DNA from: Diphasiastrum complanatum
Taxonomy: Eukaryota; Streptophyta; Lycopodiopsida; Lycopodiales; Lycopodiaceae
Reading direction: 5' to 3'
NCBI GenBank assembly: GCA_029204225.1
Contig: CM055104.1
Coordinates: 21,947,952 to 22,011,951, forward strand
Length of the DNA: 64,000 bases
Shown here piece by piece: positions 13,433 to 24,780 of the stretch (position 1 is the first letter of the stretch; each line of letters begins with the position of its first letter). The translations under genes and the position numbers were made by a program. The notes beneath the pieces were generated by a model. The model searched no databases. It was not told the DNA's origin and was given only the letters and a program-made list of their open reading frames with translations.

Positions 13433-15057
13433 GTACAGTAAGACTTTGTGACTATCAAACAATTGCAGGCCGTTCCTTTCTATGTTTTCAATCATTTGCT
13501 AGAGATTTTTTTTGCTATGTGCTATGCTTTTTCGATCATTACCTTAAAAAGTTGTCCCTTCAATTATATTCTCAGGCTTTCAGAAAATGTCCCTTGCTTG
13601 CTATTACACACATTAATAGAATTTTAGATTGTCTATCATCCAATCAAGAGAAACATTCTTTTGAATATGATTTTGAACTGTGGTTGAATCCTATACCTGC
13701 TACTGGTTTTATCAAACTCTCATGAACTGTTCACCAGATTAAAAATTTTCTAATGTTGTGTCCTTGTTCCCCCCCCCCCCCCCCCACCCCCGTCAAGGTC
13801 CTATTTGCTCATAGATTTGCATCTGCCCTCATCTTTGATGATCTTTTCTACACTCTCCAGTTCACTTTTTTCTCTTCCCACGTTGGGATTATAAGAATCT
13901 CCGAGGTTTAGTGTATTCTAGGTACTTGGAACTGTTTTAGTGAATTTGTTGCATACCAAGATTGTCAGTGTTGGTATGAGACGTTTTAGTTACGACACCA
14001 ATTGCAAGCATGTACAAACAAGCAACAAATCATAGTGATCTCCTATTTCTTAAAGTGAGCTCTCGATATGCTAACAAGTGGCATAGTCCCTTTGATTAAC
14101 AATCAAAGAAGTACATGCCTTAATGCATAACGGCTGTGATATAGCTCCGTAGATATGGGTCTGTGACATGGATAAATAAGGTGCGTGGATCAGGTGTCAC
14201 AGAACAAAAAACAAAATGTGTTTGAGACGGATAAACATCTACCCCTAACCTTTGTTGACCCCTTCAAATCTAAGACCATATCTGAAGGCATGGGATAAAC
14301 TGTCAATCTTTCATGCTTTGTTTTTTTGTTTGGGTTTGAAGGACCTTCAATTCATTATCGTCAGTTTTAAGATAAAACACCCAAATAGGCTTGAATTAGA
14401 TCTTTATACACTTAAAATGGGAGATTGCCTTCAAAGTATGTGTTGAACTCTAAATCCCTATAACTATCAAATATGACATCAGATCAATATGATGTAAAAA
14501 GGTAAGGTGCTATATTTTTCACATGAGTTACATTGAATAACTTAGATCCAACAATCATGAACAATTAAGAAACACACAATCAAACTTATGAGTTTCTAAA
14601 CGATAGTTTGTAATTGAAACATCATAAGACATCACACTATATATACTACACGTTATGTCAAATCTTTTACAAACATGCAAAGGTTTTTTTTTATGGCATT
14701 GAGAAAATTATTCCGAGTCAACATGTGTATAGATTATTTTGTCACACTTTGAAACAACCATTTAAAATATATAATTCGATTGCTTTATGACATCCCACAG
14801 ACAATCTAATGTCCGAAGCACAAATTAGGCTGAAAAACTCATGAGAATTAATATATCTCTCCATTTTAAAGTTATATTATTTACTTTTCAAAAATAAGAC
14901 TCTTGTTGACTTAATTGAGTTACGAGATTCTCATATCTAGATTGGGGAAGAAGCTGGCAAACACAGAAGTAAGTTTATGTACATGTTCATAGCAAGTTTA
15001 TTCTTTTATGTGCATGACCAATCTTGTTGAATCTACTACGCACTTCTAGTTATTTAA
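13433..15057. other. AT-rich DNA, no gene seen; poly-C run at 13769-13791
   Basis: Only short random ORFs are present. A run of 17 C, one A and further Cs lies at 13769-13791. Nothing else in the stretch could be assigned. Confidence 0.5.
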
Positions 15058-16715
15058 TTTGGAATACTAGTCCATTTCCTATGCCCTAATAGTGTCGGTT
15101 CCCGCACGAAGCATGTTTCCGGCCAAATGAAGTCGGATTTGAGCAACAAAGGGTCCCTTGGATTTGTATTGGACACACGAGCCTGTGGCCACTTTCCGTC
15201 CAACGTTTCAGCATGTATCAACTGAATCCAACCAATTCTTGGTTCGACACGCCTAGTTTTCCAAAAGTCCTTATTGGGTCTAAAATTTGCATAGACGTGT
15301 CCATACATAACCGTTCAAGGTCTAAATAGTTTCTGCGAGTTGGCCTCGACGTTGCCCACTAGATGAAGCAAACGGCTAGGACAACCATCTCCGTTAGGCT
15401 TACTAGACCAGTACTTGGGAAGGTGGAAAAGTAGTCCATTTCATATGCTATAATAGAATATTTTTTGGCTAAAAGGGTGTTTCTGGACAAACGAAGCCGA
15501 ATTGAGTAGCAGAGGGTCCCTTGGGTTCGTATCAGACACATGAACCTGTAGCCACCTTCTGTTCAACGTTCTGACATGTATCAATTGATTCCGACCAATT
15601 CTTGGTCCGACTAGTTGCTTATGCAAGTTCACCTCGACGTTGCTCACTAGCTGAAACAAACGCCTGAAAAAACCCAATCCATTCAGCAAGATTGGACCAG
15701 TATTTGTAAAGGTCGAAAGCTAGTCCATTTCCTATGCCCTGATAGCGTCATTTTTGACAAACGAAGTCGGGACTGAGCAGCAAAGGGTCTCATGGGTTCA
15801 TATCGGACAGATGAACCTGTGGCCACCTTCCGTTTGACGTTCCGACATGTATCAACTGATTTCGACCAATTTATGGTTTGAAAGGTCTATTTTCCCCAAA
15901 GCCATTCTTGGGTCTGGAATTTACATTGTCGAAATTCTATTGGTGATGAGTCGTCCAATGCCTAGATTGTTTATGTGGGTTCGCCTCGACGTTGCCCATT
16001 GATTAAAACAAACAGCTGAGAAAATTGACTCGTTTATCGATACTGGACCATTATTTGAGAAGCTGGAAAACTAGGCCATTTTCTTTGCCCTAATAGCGTC
16101 CTTTCCGACACGAACATTCTTTCAAGAAAACGAAGCCGGAATTGTGCAGCATACGATTTATTGAGTTCGTATCGGACACAAGAACCTGTGGCAAACGTTT
16201 TGGCATGTACCTACTAATTCCGACCAATTCTCGGTCCGAAAGGCTAATTTTCCATAAACCGTTTTTGGGTCTGGAATTTGCATGGCCGTTTCTCTGTTCG
16301 TACATAATTACTCAAGGCATGGATGATTCGCCCCGACAATGTCCACTGGACGAAACATTAAAAAATTGACTCTATACGGCGATACTGGATCAATATTCTC
16401 GAAGTTGGAAAACTACTCCATCTATTATGCCCTAATAGTGTCATTTTTGACACAAAGTGTGTTTTCGGGAAAACGAAGTCGGAATTGAGTAGTATAGAGT
16501 CCATTGGGTGGGTATCAGACACACGAACCTGTAGCCACCTTATGTTCGACGTTCCAACATGTGTCAATTGATTCTGACCAATTCTTGGCCCTACAAGCCC
16601 ATGACTTTGATGGCCATTTTTTCTATTCTTACATAACCGTTCAAGGCCTAGATTGTTCCTAGATTGTTTCTGCAGGTTCGCCTCAACGTTGCCACCCAAA
16701 CCTGAGGCCACCTTT
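15058..16715 (-). repeat. Diverged, inverted relative of the 362-bp satellite, about 5 monomers
   Basis: A landmark like TAGTCCATTTCCTATGCCCT recurs at about 15068, 15431, 15721, 16073 and 16415 (spacings 363, 290, 352, 342). Each unit then carries AAACGAAGTCGGAATTGAGC, CGTATCGGACACACGAACCT and CCTCGACGTTGCCCACT in that order. The reverse complement of the left-hand satellite has the matching words in the same order and at similar distances: AAACGACGTCGGAATCATGC, AGTATGGGGCCCACGAGCCT, CGACGTTGCCCACTGG and TAGTCCTTTTTCGCGTGCCC. The block is therefore an old, AT-drifted cluster of the same family, pointing the opposite way and separated from the main array by about 3 kb. Confidence 0.75.
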
Positions 16716-18129
16716 ACAAGAGATGATGTATAAAATATTAGCAATGAGTGTCCAACACTATTACATTCCAAACTTTTTCTCAAATCATAGACTACCATAA
16801 GCTATGTGACAAATTTTACTTCTCATCACATAATCAACTTGGTTCATGGAACCAATGTTTCTCTTTAGGCTTGACTTAGAAAGAAAAACTTGAAACAGTG
16901 GTTGACTTCTTAGAATTTTCTCAATCAAGAATGTCTATCAGCGTAATGATCATCTTTTTTAGTAGCAAATGGTTATGATACTCAAAAGTAAATTTATGTT
17001 CAAGAATCGATGATGAATGTATGTAGAATCTTGTTTGCCTCTTTAAAACCCTCTTTTTTTAATTCAGAATTAGAGAAACATTACCATGTGTCATTTTTTG
17101 TGTTCAGGATTGGATGCAAGAAATACCAAAACAAATTATGACCTTTCTTTAGATTGGATTAAAATCGTTGTATCATTGTCCAAATATTCTACATCAAGTT
17201 GTTACCAGTCATTACTTCAGATGGAAGTAGAGCAAGGTATGCAAGGATTGTACAGTACATTAGTTTCAAGATCGCATGAATTAAAAAAGCACTTAGTTTC
17301 TTTGAGTTAGTTTCTTTATTTGGTCTACAAGAATGTGTAAGATGCTCATAACATATATTGGAGGTTTCCTGGTAAAAAATAGCTTTAAATTTTGAATACT
17401 ACTGAAAGGGGCCTATCTTGCTTTTAAAAAATCTCTTACCAAAGCTTCGGTGTGAAACATACTAAACCCTAAACAATGAGATATTTCGATGAACTAAGTT
17501 CATCAAGCTGAGTACAAAAAATTTTGATTCTTGAAGACTAACTTTTGTATCTCCCTACTTCTAAGCATAAACTCTCAATTTTCAAGCCTCATTAAATCCA
17601 ACACAATATAAAAATTTTGCTTTGATTCATCCTAATCATGTTCATCTACTTCGCTACTTAAGCACTCAATGCATATGTAGACAAGTCAACAAGGACCAAC
17701 TTATTTTCATCAAAGGTAACAAATATTCATTAAAAAATATGAAATTATTAACAATGTCCCCAATTTTCCTACACATCCAAAAGTCTTATGATGTTTTCTT
17801 TTGATGATTGAATCTCTTTTCATGTTATTAGTGAACTAGGATTGATTAAAAGAATCTTGCCTTTGTAAACTTTTTTCTAACTTAACTTGGGCTTACATAA
17901 ATCTATGATGATTACATATTTTGATAAACTAGGTTCATTGAATTGATTTTTACTACTAAAGAATAACAATATCGTGGTTCAATAAAAATGATATTTTGGC
18001 GAACCTAGTTCGTCAAAAAAAGTAATTGTAAATAAATCTTCAGTTATAAAATTTTAGTGCTAGATGATGACATGCTCAACTAATGTACTATAGAAATTTG
18101 TTCTAAGAGAACGTCTATGCTTGTACAAA
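16716..18129. other. AT-rich DNA, no gene recognised
   Basis: Short ORFs at 17086-17310 and 17622-17804 have no recognisable domain and no repeat structure. I see no RNA gene or mobile-element boundary here. Confidence 0.5.
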
Positions 18130-18134
18130 AAGTT
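18130..18134 (+). repeat. Target-site duplication AAGTT, 5' side of element A
   Basis: AAGTT immediately precedes the TGTGAAGAATTGCC start of the LTR. Its partner is AACTT at 24776-24780, the reverse complement, next to the outer end of the inverted LTR copy. Confidence 0.75.
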
Positions 18135-18830
18135 TGTGAAGAATTGCCAAAAATTGGCAAATCTAGCTTGATCAAAAACCATGTAGTATAATGTAAATTT
18201 TGTACATAAGTGGATTCCACACATGTGAGGCCAATATGCCACGTGGCAACCCACTCCTAATGTAGGTTAGGTCAAGTCCATAGGGTTGGTCATGTCATTT
18301 TGGTAGTGATTCCTAGTTTATAGGACCTAAATCCTAGATTTAAGGTGAAAATTTTACCAATTAGCTATCTACCAAGCATGACTCTAGGAAATAGACTAGG
18401 GTTTCATTTTAGGTCAAGGAGAGTGAGTTAACTTCCTTATTACATGCTGGAATTAACTTCAAGAAGGAAGTCGAATTTGCTATGTATTACCTCTCTCCAT
18501 AGTGAGAAGATAGAAAATTTTTGGAGCTAATTGGCAATCTCAAGCTAGTTCACTATGTACATTGAGTTTTTGTGATCCAAATGAAACCAAATCAATTTTT
18601 ACTTGTTTCTCAGGTTGAAGGCCGTACTACAGCCTGTAGTACACACGTGTGGGCTTGGATTTCAATGTTTATCAATGCTTTTGATTGTTAATGCTTGTTG
18701 TTTGTCAAATTGCCAATCTAGATCAACTTTTTTGTGTCTAGTTTTTTGATAGATTGTTAAGCAGGCATCCAATCACTCTTGTGGATCTTTTGTAGATCCA
18801 TTTATGGTCCTAAAGTACAGTACTTTCACA
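18135..18830 (+). mobile_element. 5' LTR of copia-type element A (696 bp)
   Basis: The LTR starts TGTGAAGAATTGCC and ends TACTTTCACA, with TG...CA termini. It is followed at once by a tRNA primer site. A near-identical 696-bp copy lies inverted at 24781-25476, and a diverged relative lies at 57998-59449. Confidence 0.92.
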
Positions 18831-18843
18831 TGGTATCAGAGCC
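18831..18843 (+). promoter_or_regulatory. Primer-binding site, initiator Met-tRNA
   Basis: TGGTATCAGAGCC abuts the LTR end. This is the complement of the 3' end of plant initiator tRNA-Met, the usual primer for Ty1/copia reverse transcription. Confidence 0.93.
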
Positions 18844-19626
18844 AAGTACAAGAGCATAAGCCATTGATCTAATGCAAATCCATTTTTAGCAAGTTTTGGT
18901 GCTAAAAACTAGTATTGAGAGGGCAAGCTAGAATCTTGATTTTGGTGAAGAGATTTGATCCCAAACTTGGTAGGGGTCCAAATCCGTACTATCCACATGT
19001 GTGGGCACCTCTGAACCTGCATTTAATGCATGGTATTCATTTGATCCAAAGAAATTCAATTTGTGAGCTTTTGATGTAATTTTTGGTGGAAATCTTAGGA
19101 TAAGCTACCAAGATTGAGTGCCATTTGACATAGGGTCATGAAGTCTAATTAATCTAGGCTGAAATCAGGTCCTCTAAACTTGTTTTACAGGTCTTGAAAG
19201 TACATCAAAAAGTGTGAGGGAGATTTAGTCATGTTATTGTCCAAAAATAGCCAAAATTGACAAGATTTGATTGTAAGTAGATTTCACATTATCTTATCTT
19301 CATTCCAACTTTGTGAGGGAGTGCTAGAACTGAGATTATAAGTCCATTTGTTGGATCAGAAATCTAATTTGAGTGAAAAACTACAAGAGAGAGACCTTAG
19401 TGAGTTTCTAGAGACAATCAAATTCATTTCTTGGCAAGATTTGTTTGAAAGTAGTTTTCATTTCATCTTATCTTCATTCCAGTTTTGTGAGGGAGTGATA
19501 GAACTGTGATTATAAGTCCATTTGCTGGATTAGAAATCAAATTTGAGTGAAACACTGCAAGTGTGAGACCTTTGTGAATTTCAAGTCAATCAAATCTATT
19601 TCTTGTTTGTAGAAGTCACTAGTAAG

Positions 19627-21540
19627 ATGGGATCTGCTGGAGCATACCTTCTAGAAGCTAGTGAGAGATTGAATTCTACAAATTATGCTATTTGGAAGGT
19701 TAGGATGGAGTCACTCTTGGTGCTCCAAGACCTTCATGAGTTCTTGATTGAAGATGAAGATGAACCTCTAGGTGCACATGAGTTAGCTAGATACAAGAAG
19801 AGATCTAGGCTTGCACTTCATTATGTGAAGATGAATGTGAGCAATGATTTGTTGAGAGAAGTATCAGCATGTACTAGTGCTAAAGAGGCTTGGGAGTCTT
19901 TAAAATCAATCTATGAGTCTAGCAACACTTCTAGAGTTCTTATGCTTAGAAATCAGATTTTGCAAAGCATGAAGAGAAGTGAGGAGAGTGCACAGGATTA
20001 TGTACTCAGAATCAAGTCTCTAAATAGGGAGTTGGCTTCCATTGGAGAGAAGATTCATGATGGAGAGCTTGTACAAATTGTTCTTAATGGTCTAGGAGAT
20101 GACTTTGCAAATTTGGTCCAAAGTTTTGCCATCCAAGACACTTTGCCAACTATAGAAAAACTTCACAGTGTATTAGTGGTTGAAGAGTGTAGGATGCTCC
20201 ATGCAAAATCTAGAATGAGTTCCTTGTCTTTGCAGGATGGTGATGAGAAAGCCAATTTCTCATTCAAGGGCAAAAAGAAGACCAATGGAAAAAAGAAGCA
20301 TCCAAAGGAGGCCAAAGAAGAGGATGATGCATCAAGCTCAAAGGACAAGTCAAAGCAGAAATGCTTCTTTTGTGGAAAGAAGGGGCATTATGCGTCTGAA
20401 TGCTACAAGAGGCTAAGAGCACAAGTGGAGGAGGACAAACAAGGAAACCTTGCAAAGGAGGAGGAGGAGGATGAAGTAGATGTATTCTTGATGGCATCTA
20501 CATCCTCACCAACAAGCAATAGCAATTCAAGAGACAATTGGTGGATCGACAATGGGGCTAGCTCCCACATGTCTTGTGAAAAGGACTTTTTCTCAACCTT
20601 ACACTCATTCAATGATGCTAAAAAGTTTGTCTTTACTGTAAATGATGAAGAGTGTAGGATAGATGGTGTTGGCACCATCTCTTTGTGTCTAGAATCCTCA
20701 AAATGCATGGATCTAGAAAATGTCCTTTATGTACCATCAATCACCAAGAATATGCTTAGTGTTGGTCTACTCTTAAAAAGTGGTTTGGATGTCCACTTTA
20801 AGCATGGTGTTTGCTTCATCTTGAAGAATGATGCTTGCATTGCAAAGGGATTTAAACATGGAAGATTGTTTAAGTTGGAAGCTAGTGTTGCTTTTGAAAG
20901 AATGAGCTTGGCAAAGGAGGAGATCTTGGAAAAGTGTGATCTTGCTTGCATTGAGGAGGAGCATCAAAAGGAGGTAGATCTTGAGGATCAGCCTCAAAGC
21001 TTGAGAGTTCCAAGGCAGTCCTCAATGACAATGGCCGAGTCATCAAATTGCATGCAAATTGTCCATTCAAGTGTGCATCTTGCAAGGGTGGTGAGCATTG
21101 GAGATTCTACTATCTTTGAGTACTTGTTAGATAGTATTAGTAGACATGGAGTGACTTGTTGCTTATCTTTAAGATCTATGGTGTTTAGTACTCTTTATGA
21201 CAAGACAATGAAATTAGATGCTTTCAAATCTCCATTTGTTGTTGATAAAGCAATTTCATTGGATAACTATTTTTGTAATAGTTTGAATAGTGTCATAAAA
21301 GATGAAACATCATTTGTATTGGAAATCTTTGGGTCCACATGCTTTGAGCATGATCATTCCAATGTAAGGACCAAAGATTATCCTATTTCAATGATAGGAA
21401 TAATGGTAATGTTTTGCTCTTCAAGTAGAGATTGTAGAATCTACTTGTTGGTGCTCCAACTTGAGTTGGTTTACCATTTCAATGCAGTGCATCGAGTTGG
21501 TGTGTCCAACTCGATGCACTGCATTGAAATGTTACTCTAA
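19627..21540 (+). CDS. Gag-protease ORF of non-autonomous copia element A
   Basis: The ORF has 637 codons from the ATG at 19627; the frame stays open 24 nt upstream, but without an ATG. Order of parts: a Gag region typical of copia elements (LNSTNYAIWKVRM near the start, then LRIKSLNRELASIG), a lysine-rich stretch, a CCHC zinc knuckle CFFCGKKGHYASEC, an acidic linker, and an aspartic-protease-like WWIDNGASSHMS followed by NVLYVPSITKNMLSVG. The protease signature is D-N-G where copia enzymes usually have D-S-G or D-T-G. After roughly residue 440 the sequence matches nothing I know. There is no integrase (HHCC, DDE), reverse transcriptase or RNase H here or in the detached 3' part. The element therefore looks like a gag-only, TR-GAG-like parasite that would need enzymes from a relative. 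The long open frame suggests recent selection or recent insertion. Confidence 0.85.
   Translation: MGSAGAYLLEASERLNSTNYAIWKVRMESLLVLQDLHEFLIEDEDEPLGAHELARYKKRSRLALHYVKMNVSNDLLREVSACTSAKEAWESLKSIYESSNTSRVLMLRNQILQSMKRSEESAQDYVLRIKSLNRELASIGEKIHDGELVQIVLNGLGDDFANLVQSFAIQDTLPTIEKLHSVLVVEECRMLHAKSRMSSLSLQDGDEKANFSFKGKKKTNGKKKHPKEAKEEDDASSSKDKSKQKCFFCGKKGHYASECYKRLRAQVEEDKQGNLAKEEEEDEVDVFLMASTSSPTSNSNSRDNWWIDNGASSHMSCEKDFFSTLHSFNDAKKFVFTVNDEECRIDGVGTISLCLESSKCMDLENVLYVPSITKNMLSVGLLLKSGLDVHFKHGVCFILKNDACIAKGFKHGRLFKLEASVAFERMSLAKEEILEKCDLACIEEEHQKEVDLEDQPQSLRVPRQSSMTMAESSNCMQIVHSSVHLARVVSIGDSTIFEYLLDSISRHGVTCCLSLRSMVFSTLYDKTMKLDAFKSPFVVDKAISLDNYFCNSLNSVIKDETSFVLEIFGSTCFEHDHSNVRTKDYPISMIGIMVMFCSSSRDCRIYLLVLQLELVYHFNAVHRVGVSNSMHCIEMLL
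21475..21531. repeat. Perfect 26-bp inverted repeat with 5-nt spacer
   Basis: The arm 21475-21500 (CATTTCAATGCAGTGCATCG then AGTTGG) is exactly reverse-complementary to 21506-21531, with TGTGT between. It lies in the last codons of the gag-protease ORF and begins a run of related words. Confidence 0.9.
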
Positions 21541-21660
21541 CTCGATGCAATGCATCGAATTGGAGCACCAACTCAATGCACTGCATCAAGTTGGAGCACC
21601 AACTCAATGCAGTGCATCGAGTTGGACCACATTTTCAATGGACTGCATCGAAATTTTGCA
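21532..21660 (+). repeat. Degenerate tandem repeats related to the palindrome arm
   Basis: About four copies of a 35-bp unit of the form GAGCACCAACTCAATGCACT follow each other with substitutions. They end at about 21660, close to the inferred inversion breakpoint in element A. Confidence 0.7.
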
Positions 21661-22059
21661 GAACCATTACTGAACCCTAAAATAATAGTGACTCTTTCAT
21701 TTAGCGTTGTCAATCTTCATTAATAATTATTAGTGAATCTCTGATGTTTTGATCCATGTTAAAGGAGGAACTAACTGAAGCATTGCTGCCTAGTTGCAAC
21801 TACTTCTTCCAAAGAATGAGCTTACATGCTCTCTACACAGTCTGATTTTTTATGCTTGAAAAAATTGCACAAAAGAGAGCTATTGATCGTGTAGCATCAT
21901 TTTGAAATTTCAAAACAAAAATCCAAATCTTCGAATTTGAATGTGTACTAGCTACGATGATGCACTATTCTTCACTCACTTCCTTATTCCCCGAAGTAAG
22001 TATCACCTCTGTTTGCTCTGCTGAAGTAGAAATATGGGCTATCCTTTCACTTCGACAAT
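21661..22059. other. No feature recognised
   Basis: AT-rich sequence between the palindrome cluster and the CA-rich tract. The left inversion junction of element A should lie in or near this stretch. Confidence 0.4.
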
Positions 22060-22805
22060 CTACACACACGATCTACTATCAGCGCAATCTACACACACAA
22101 TCTACACATGCAATCTACTATCAGTGCAATCTACACACACAATTAGCACATTTTGCCTTGGACGAGCTATAGGTAGCACGAGCAAAGATTGCACAGTAGG
22201 AATTTCTGGATCGCGATTTCATTGCACTCTCTCTCTCTTTCATTGCCAGTCTCTCTCATACATACACACTCACATGTATACATACATCCACACACACAAA
22301 CACACACACACACATGTACGCATTCACATACACATGCATACCCACACATACACAGACATACTTACACACACATACATAGCCACAAATACACACATACATA
22401 TACACACACATGGACATACACACCCACACTCTCACATATACACACACATACACACACACACATATGTACACATACACATGAATGTACAGACACATGTGCA
22501 TACACACACATAGACATACATGTACACATATATACACATACCCATATACACACATACACGCACACCCATGTACACATATACACACATACATGCACATATT
22601 ATATACATGCACACATACACATACACATATATGTAGACACACATACATGCAAACACATACATACACAAACACATACATGCATACACACACATACATACAC
22701 ATAGATATACACATATATACATACATACACATGCAAACAAACATACACATACACATACTCACACATGTATACATCCACATATATAGACATACACACATTA
22801 ACACA
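22060..22805. repeat. Long CA/TACA-rich alternating tract
   Basis: About 740 bp made mainly of CACA, TACA and CATA words on the plus strand, including long alternating pyrimidine-purine runs. The left end contains tandem units of the type CAATCTACACACACAAT. Reading frames here give His-Thr or Val-Cys repeats and are not genes. Confidence 0.9.
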
Positions 22806-22979
22806 TCCACATCCTTTCTTATGTACCAGAGTCAATTGAACCTCTATCTTTGCTACAAAATAAACCAATTGCTCTATTGGATCTATGCACGGCCTTTATC
22901 GACTTCTGAAGAGTAGCGATCCTGAAAAGGAGACCGCAAATAAGGATGTAGATAACATGGATTGGATTTAGGCAATTTT

Positions 22980-23310
22980 TGTTGGATTTCAATGCCCAGC
23001 CTCAAATCCATTCAATAATAAGCATCTTGAAAGCTGTATATACATAAACTAGAAAAAGAAAGCTCAAATTTTAGAGCAGAAGATCGAAAAAATCTAGTAT
23101 CAAATTTTTTCAACCCAAAGATTGAAATCCAGAATTAGAATTTTTCGATACCTGATCAACTCAAAAAATCCGTAATTTTTTGATATCTAAAAGCCAAATT
23201 TTTTTTTCGATACGGGATCAACTTGAAAAATTCGTAATTTTTCGATACCCAAAATCAAAATTTTTCGATACGGGATCGACTCGAAAAATTCGTAATTTTC
23301 GTATCATTGA
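22980..23310 (+). mobile_element. LTR fragment of family C with expanded internal subrepeats
   Basis: It starts TGTTGGATTTCAATGCCCAG and continues with CCTCAAATCCATTCAATAAT, like the LTRs at 44462 and 49679. After about 100 bp it breaks into four or so tandem units of about 60 bp containing TTTTTCGATACGGGATCAAC and GAAAAATTCGTAATTTTTCG. No internal region or primer site follows. Confidence 0.75.
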
Positions 23311-24451
23311 CCTCTCTTAATATATCTTGTTGTTTGTAAATAGCAGGAATTACAAGTTGAACATGTCTTTCTCCCGTCTCTGTAGTTCTATTTTTGGGAG
23401 GCATTTGCTCAGCATTGTTTTTCACAAATGCATCTATTATAGCCAAGGCCATTTCAACATGTTTCCAAGCTCGTCCAATAATTTGTGCATTGCCATGTAT
23501 TGACTTTCTGGACCCTTCATTGTAGGATGCCTTGTACCTTTAAAATGAAGCTTTTGGCAATCCATGGATTTTGTACCACGCTACACTACAAATTGGCTCT
23601 CTCTGAAACATCATGTATGCGCATCTTGAACCACTTACATTATGTGTAGTTTGTAACATGTCATACACATATGTCACCCTGTTTTCAAAACTTTGGCCCC
23701 AAAATTGCTTTCGTGCATCGTGAATCTTGTCAAGACTCATAAGTTGACAACATTGTTGCTTGCAACAATCTATGGATGCCACTTTTTGAATTGCTTCCAA
23801 TGAGCACTTGGCTCCTCTCTTTTTCCCACTTGAACAGCTTGAAGTTTTTGTTTTTCTATGAATCATGTTATATGGCCTTTTTTTTCCGTCAAGTAATGTT
23901 TCTCCGACCATTAGAAAGGTAGCATTTAACTCTTCACTACTATGCTCATCATCATTTAAGAAGTCGAATTTTGTTGTTTCTGAACCCCTCAAACTTGATC
24001 CATTCATTAAAGTGACTTGATCAATTGGCCATTTTAGCAAGTCTGACTTCTCATTCATTGTGCTAATATTAGCATGCCCATACCATTTTGTTATAGTAAT
24101 TCCCACGTGGTCGTCACCAAGTTCCTCAAAGTCAATTGCCTCATACGAGAATACAAGCAAAATGTACCCTTCTTCTAGGGCAATTTCACAACCTGCATTG
24201 AAAACTTTTACCTTCTTGTCAATCCAATCTTGACGTGTAAGTTTTTTTGCCTGGTTTTGAATCAATGCTTCTTCAATGATCTCCTCACTTGGATCTTCAA
24301 TAACATCATCATCCACGTTGGCATTTGTTTGTACTCTCGTCAAATTGTTCAATGTGTCATTATCTTTGACTTTCACATCTTGAATACGCCAAATCACAAA
24401 ACTGCCAATTGCTTCATCCAAAGTATCGGCATCCATTGTAGGAACAGACAT
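23255..24451 (-). pseudogene. Transposase-like protein pseudogene with one in-frame stop
   Basis: A 303-codon minus-strand ORF (24451 down to 23540) ends at a TAA. The same frame continues open to 23255, so a single nonsense codon separates the parts. The first third is acidic (EDPSEEIIEEA). The middle is Lys/Ser-rich with KKRGAKCSLEA. Then comes a cysteine cluster, DCCKQQCCQLMS, followed by ARKQFWGQSFENRVTYV and CSVAWYKIHGLPKASF. Beyond the stop the sequence reads SYNEGSRKSIHGNAQIIGRA. The arrangement of cysteine cluster, RKxFWxxxxxxR helix and WYxIHGxPK resembles the N-terminal part of uncharacterised transposase-like proteins. I cannot name the superfamily, and no catalytic DDE region is left. 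The C-terminal end runs into the LTR fragment at 22980-23310, which probably truncated it. Confidence 0.55.
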
Positions 24452-24775
24452 TAACTTTCCTTTCTGAGTGACTGCATGAACAATGATTGAGCATCTTCCG
24501 ATACCAATCTAACATTCCCACTTTTTAAGTTATATAAAACACCTGTAAAAGTAAAGACATTCTCTTATTAGAAAATTTCATTAAATAACAATTTGAGCAT
24601 GCCAACATCTATCACTAAATTTCCATAGTTGAAGATTCATTTACAACTACAACATTCATGATCTAGGTTCACAAAAATAATTTTTTTTATGGGGCAAGAT
24701 AGTGAAATTTTTCAATAAAACTCATTCTGTCATATTTATTGTAAGCACCACTACTATTTCTTCCAAATTATAATC
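24452..24775. other. Upstream of the transposase-like pseudogene; nothing recognised
   Basis: AT-rich. It is part of the segment inferred to be inverted together with the 3' LTR of element A. Confidence 0.4.
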
Positions 24776-24780
24776 AACTT
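24776..24780 (-). repeat. Target-site duplication, 3' side of element A (inverted)
   Basis: AACTT on the plus strand reads AAGTT on the minus strand. It directly follows the 3' end of the inverted LTR and matches the 5-bp duplication at 18130-18134. Confidence 0.75.

Noticed and set aside
15054-16798. Minus-strand ORFs of 60-146 codons with recurrent RDPLLLNSDF-like text
   Set aside because: The recurring peptide text is the diverged satellite units read in one frame; it is DNA repetition, not a protein family.
22034-22916. His-Thr-rich and Val-Cys-rich ORFs
   Set aside because: They come from the CA/TACA tract and have no independent support.
24230-24454. Plus-strand 74-codon ORF
   Set aside because: Antisense to the transposase-like pseudogene.
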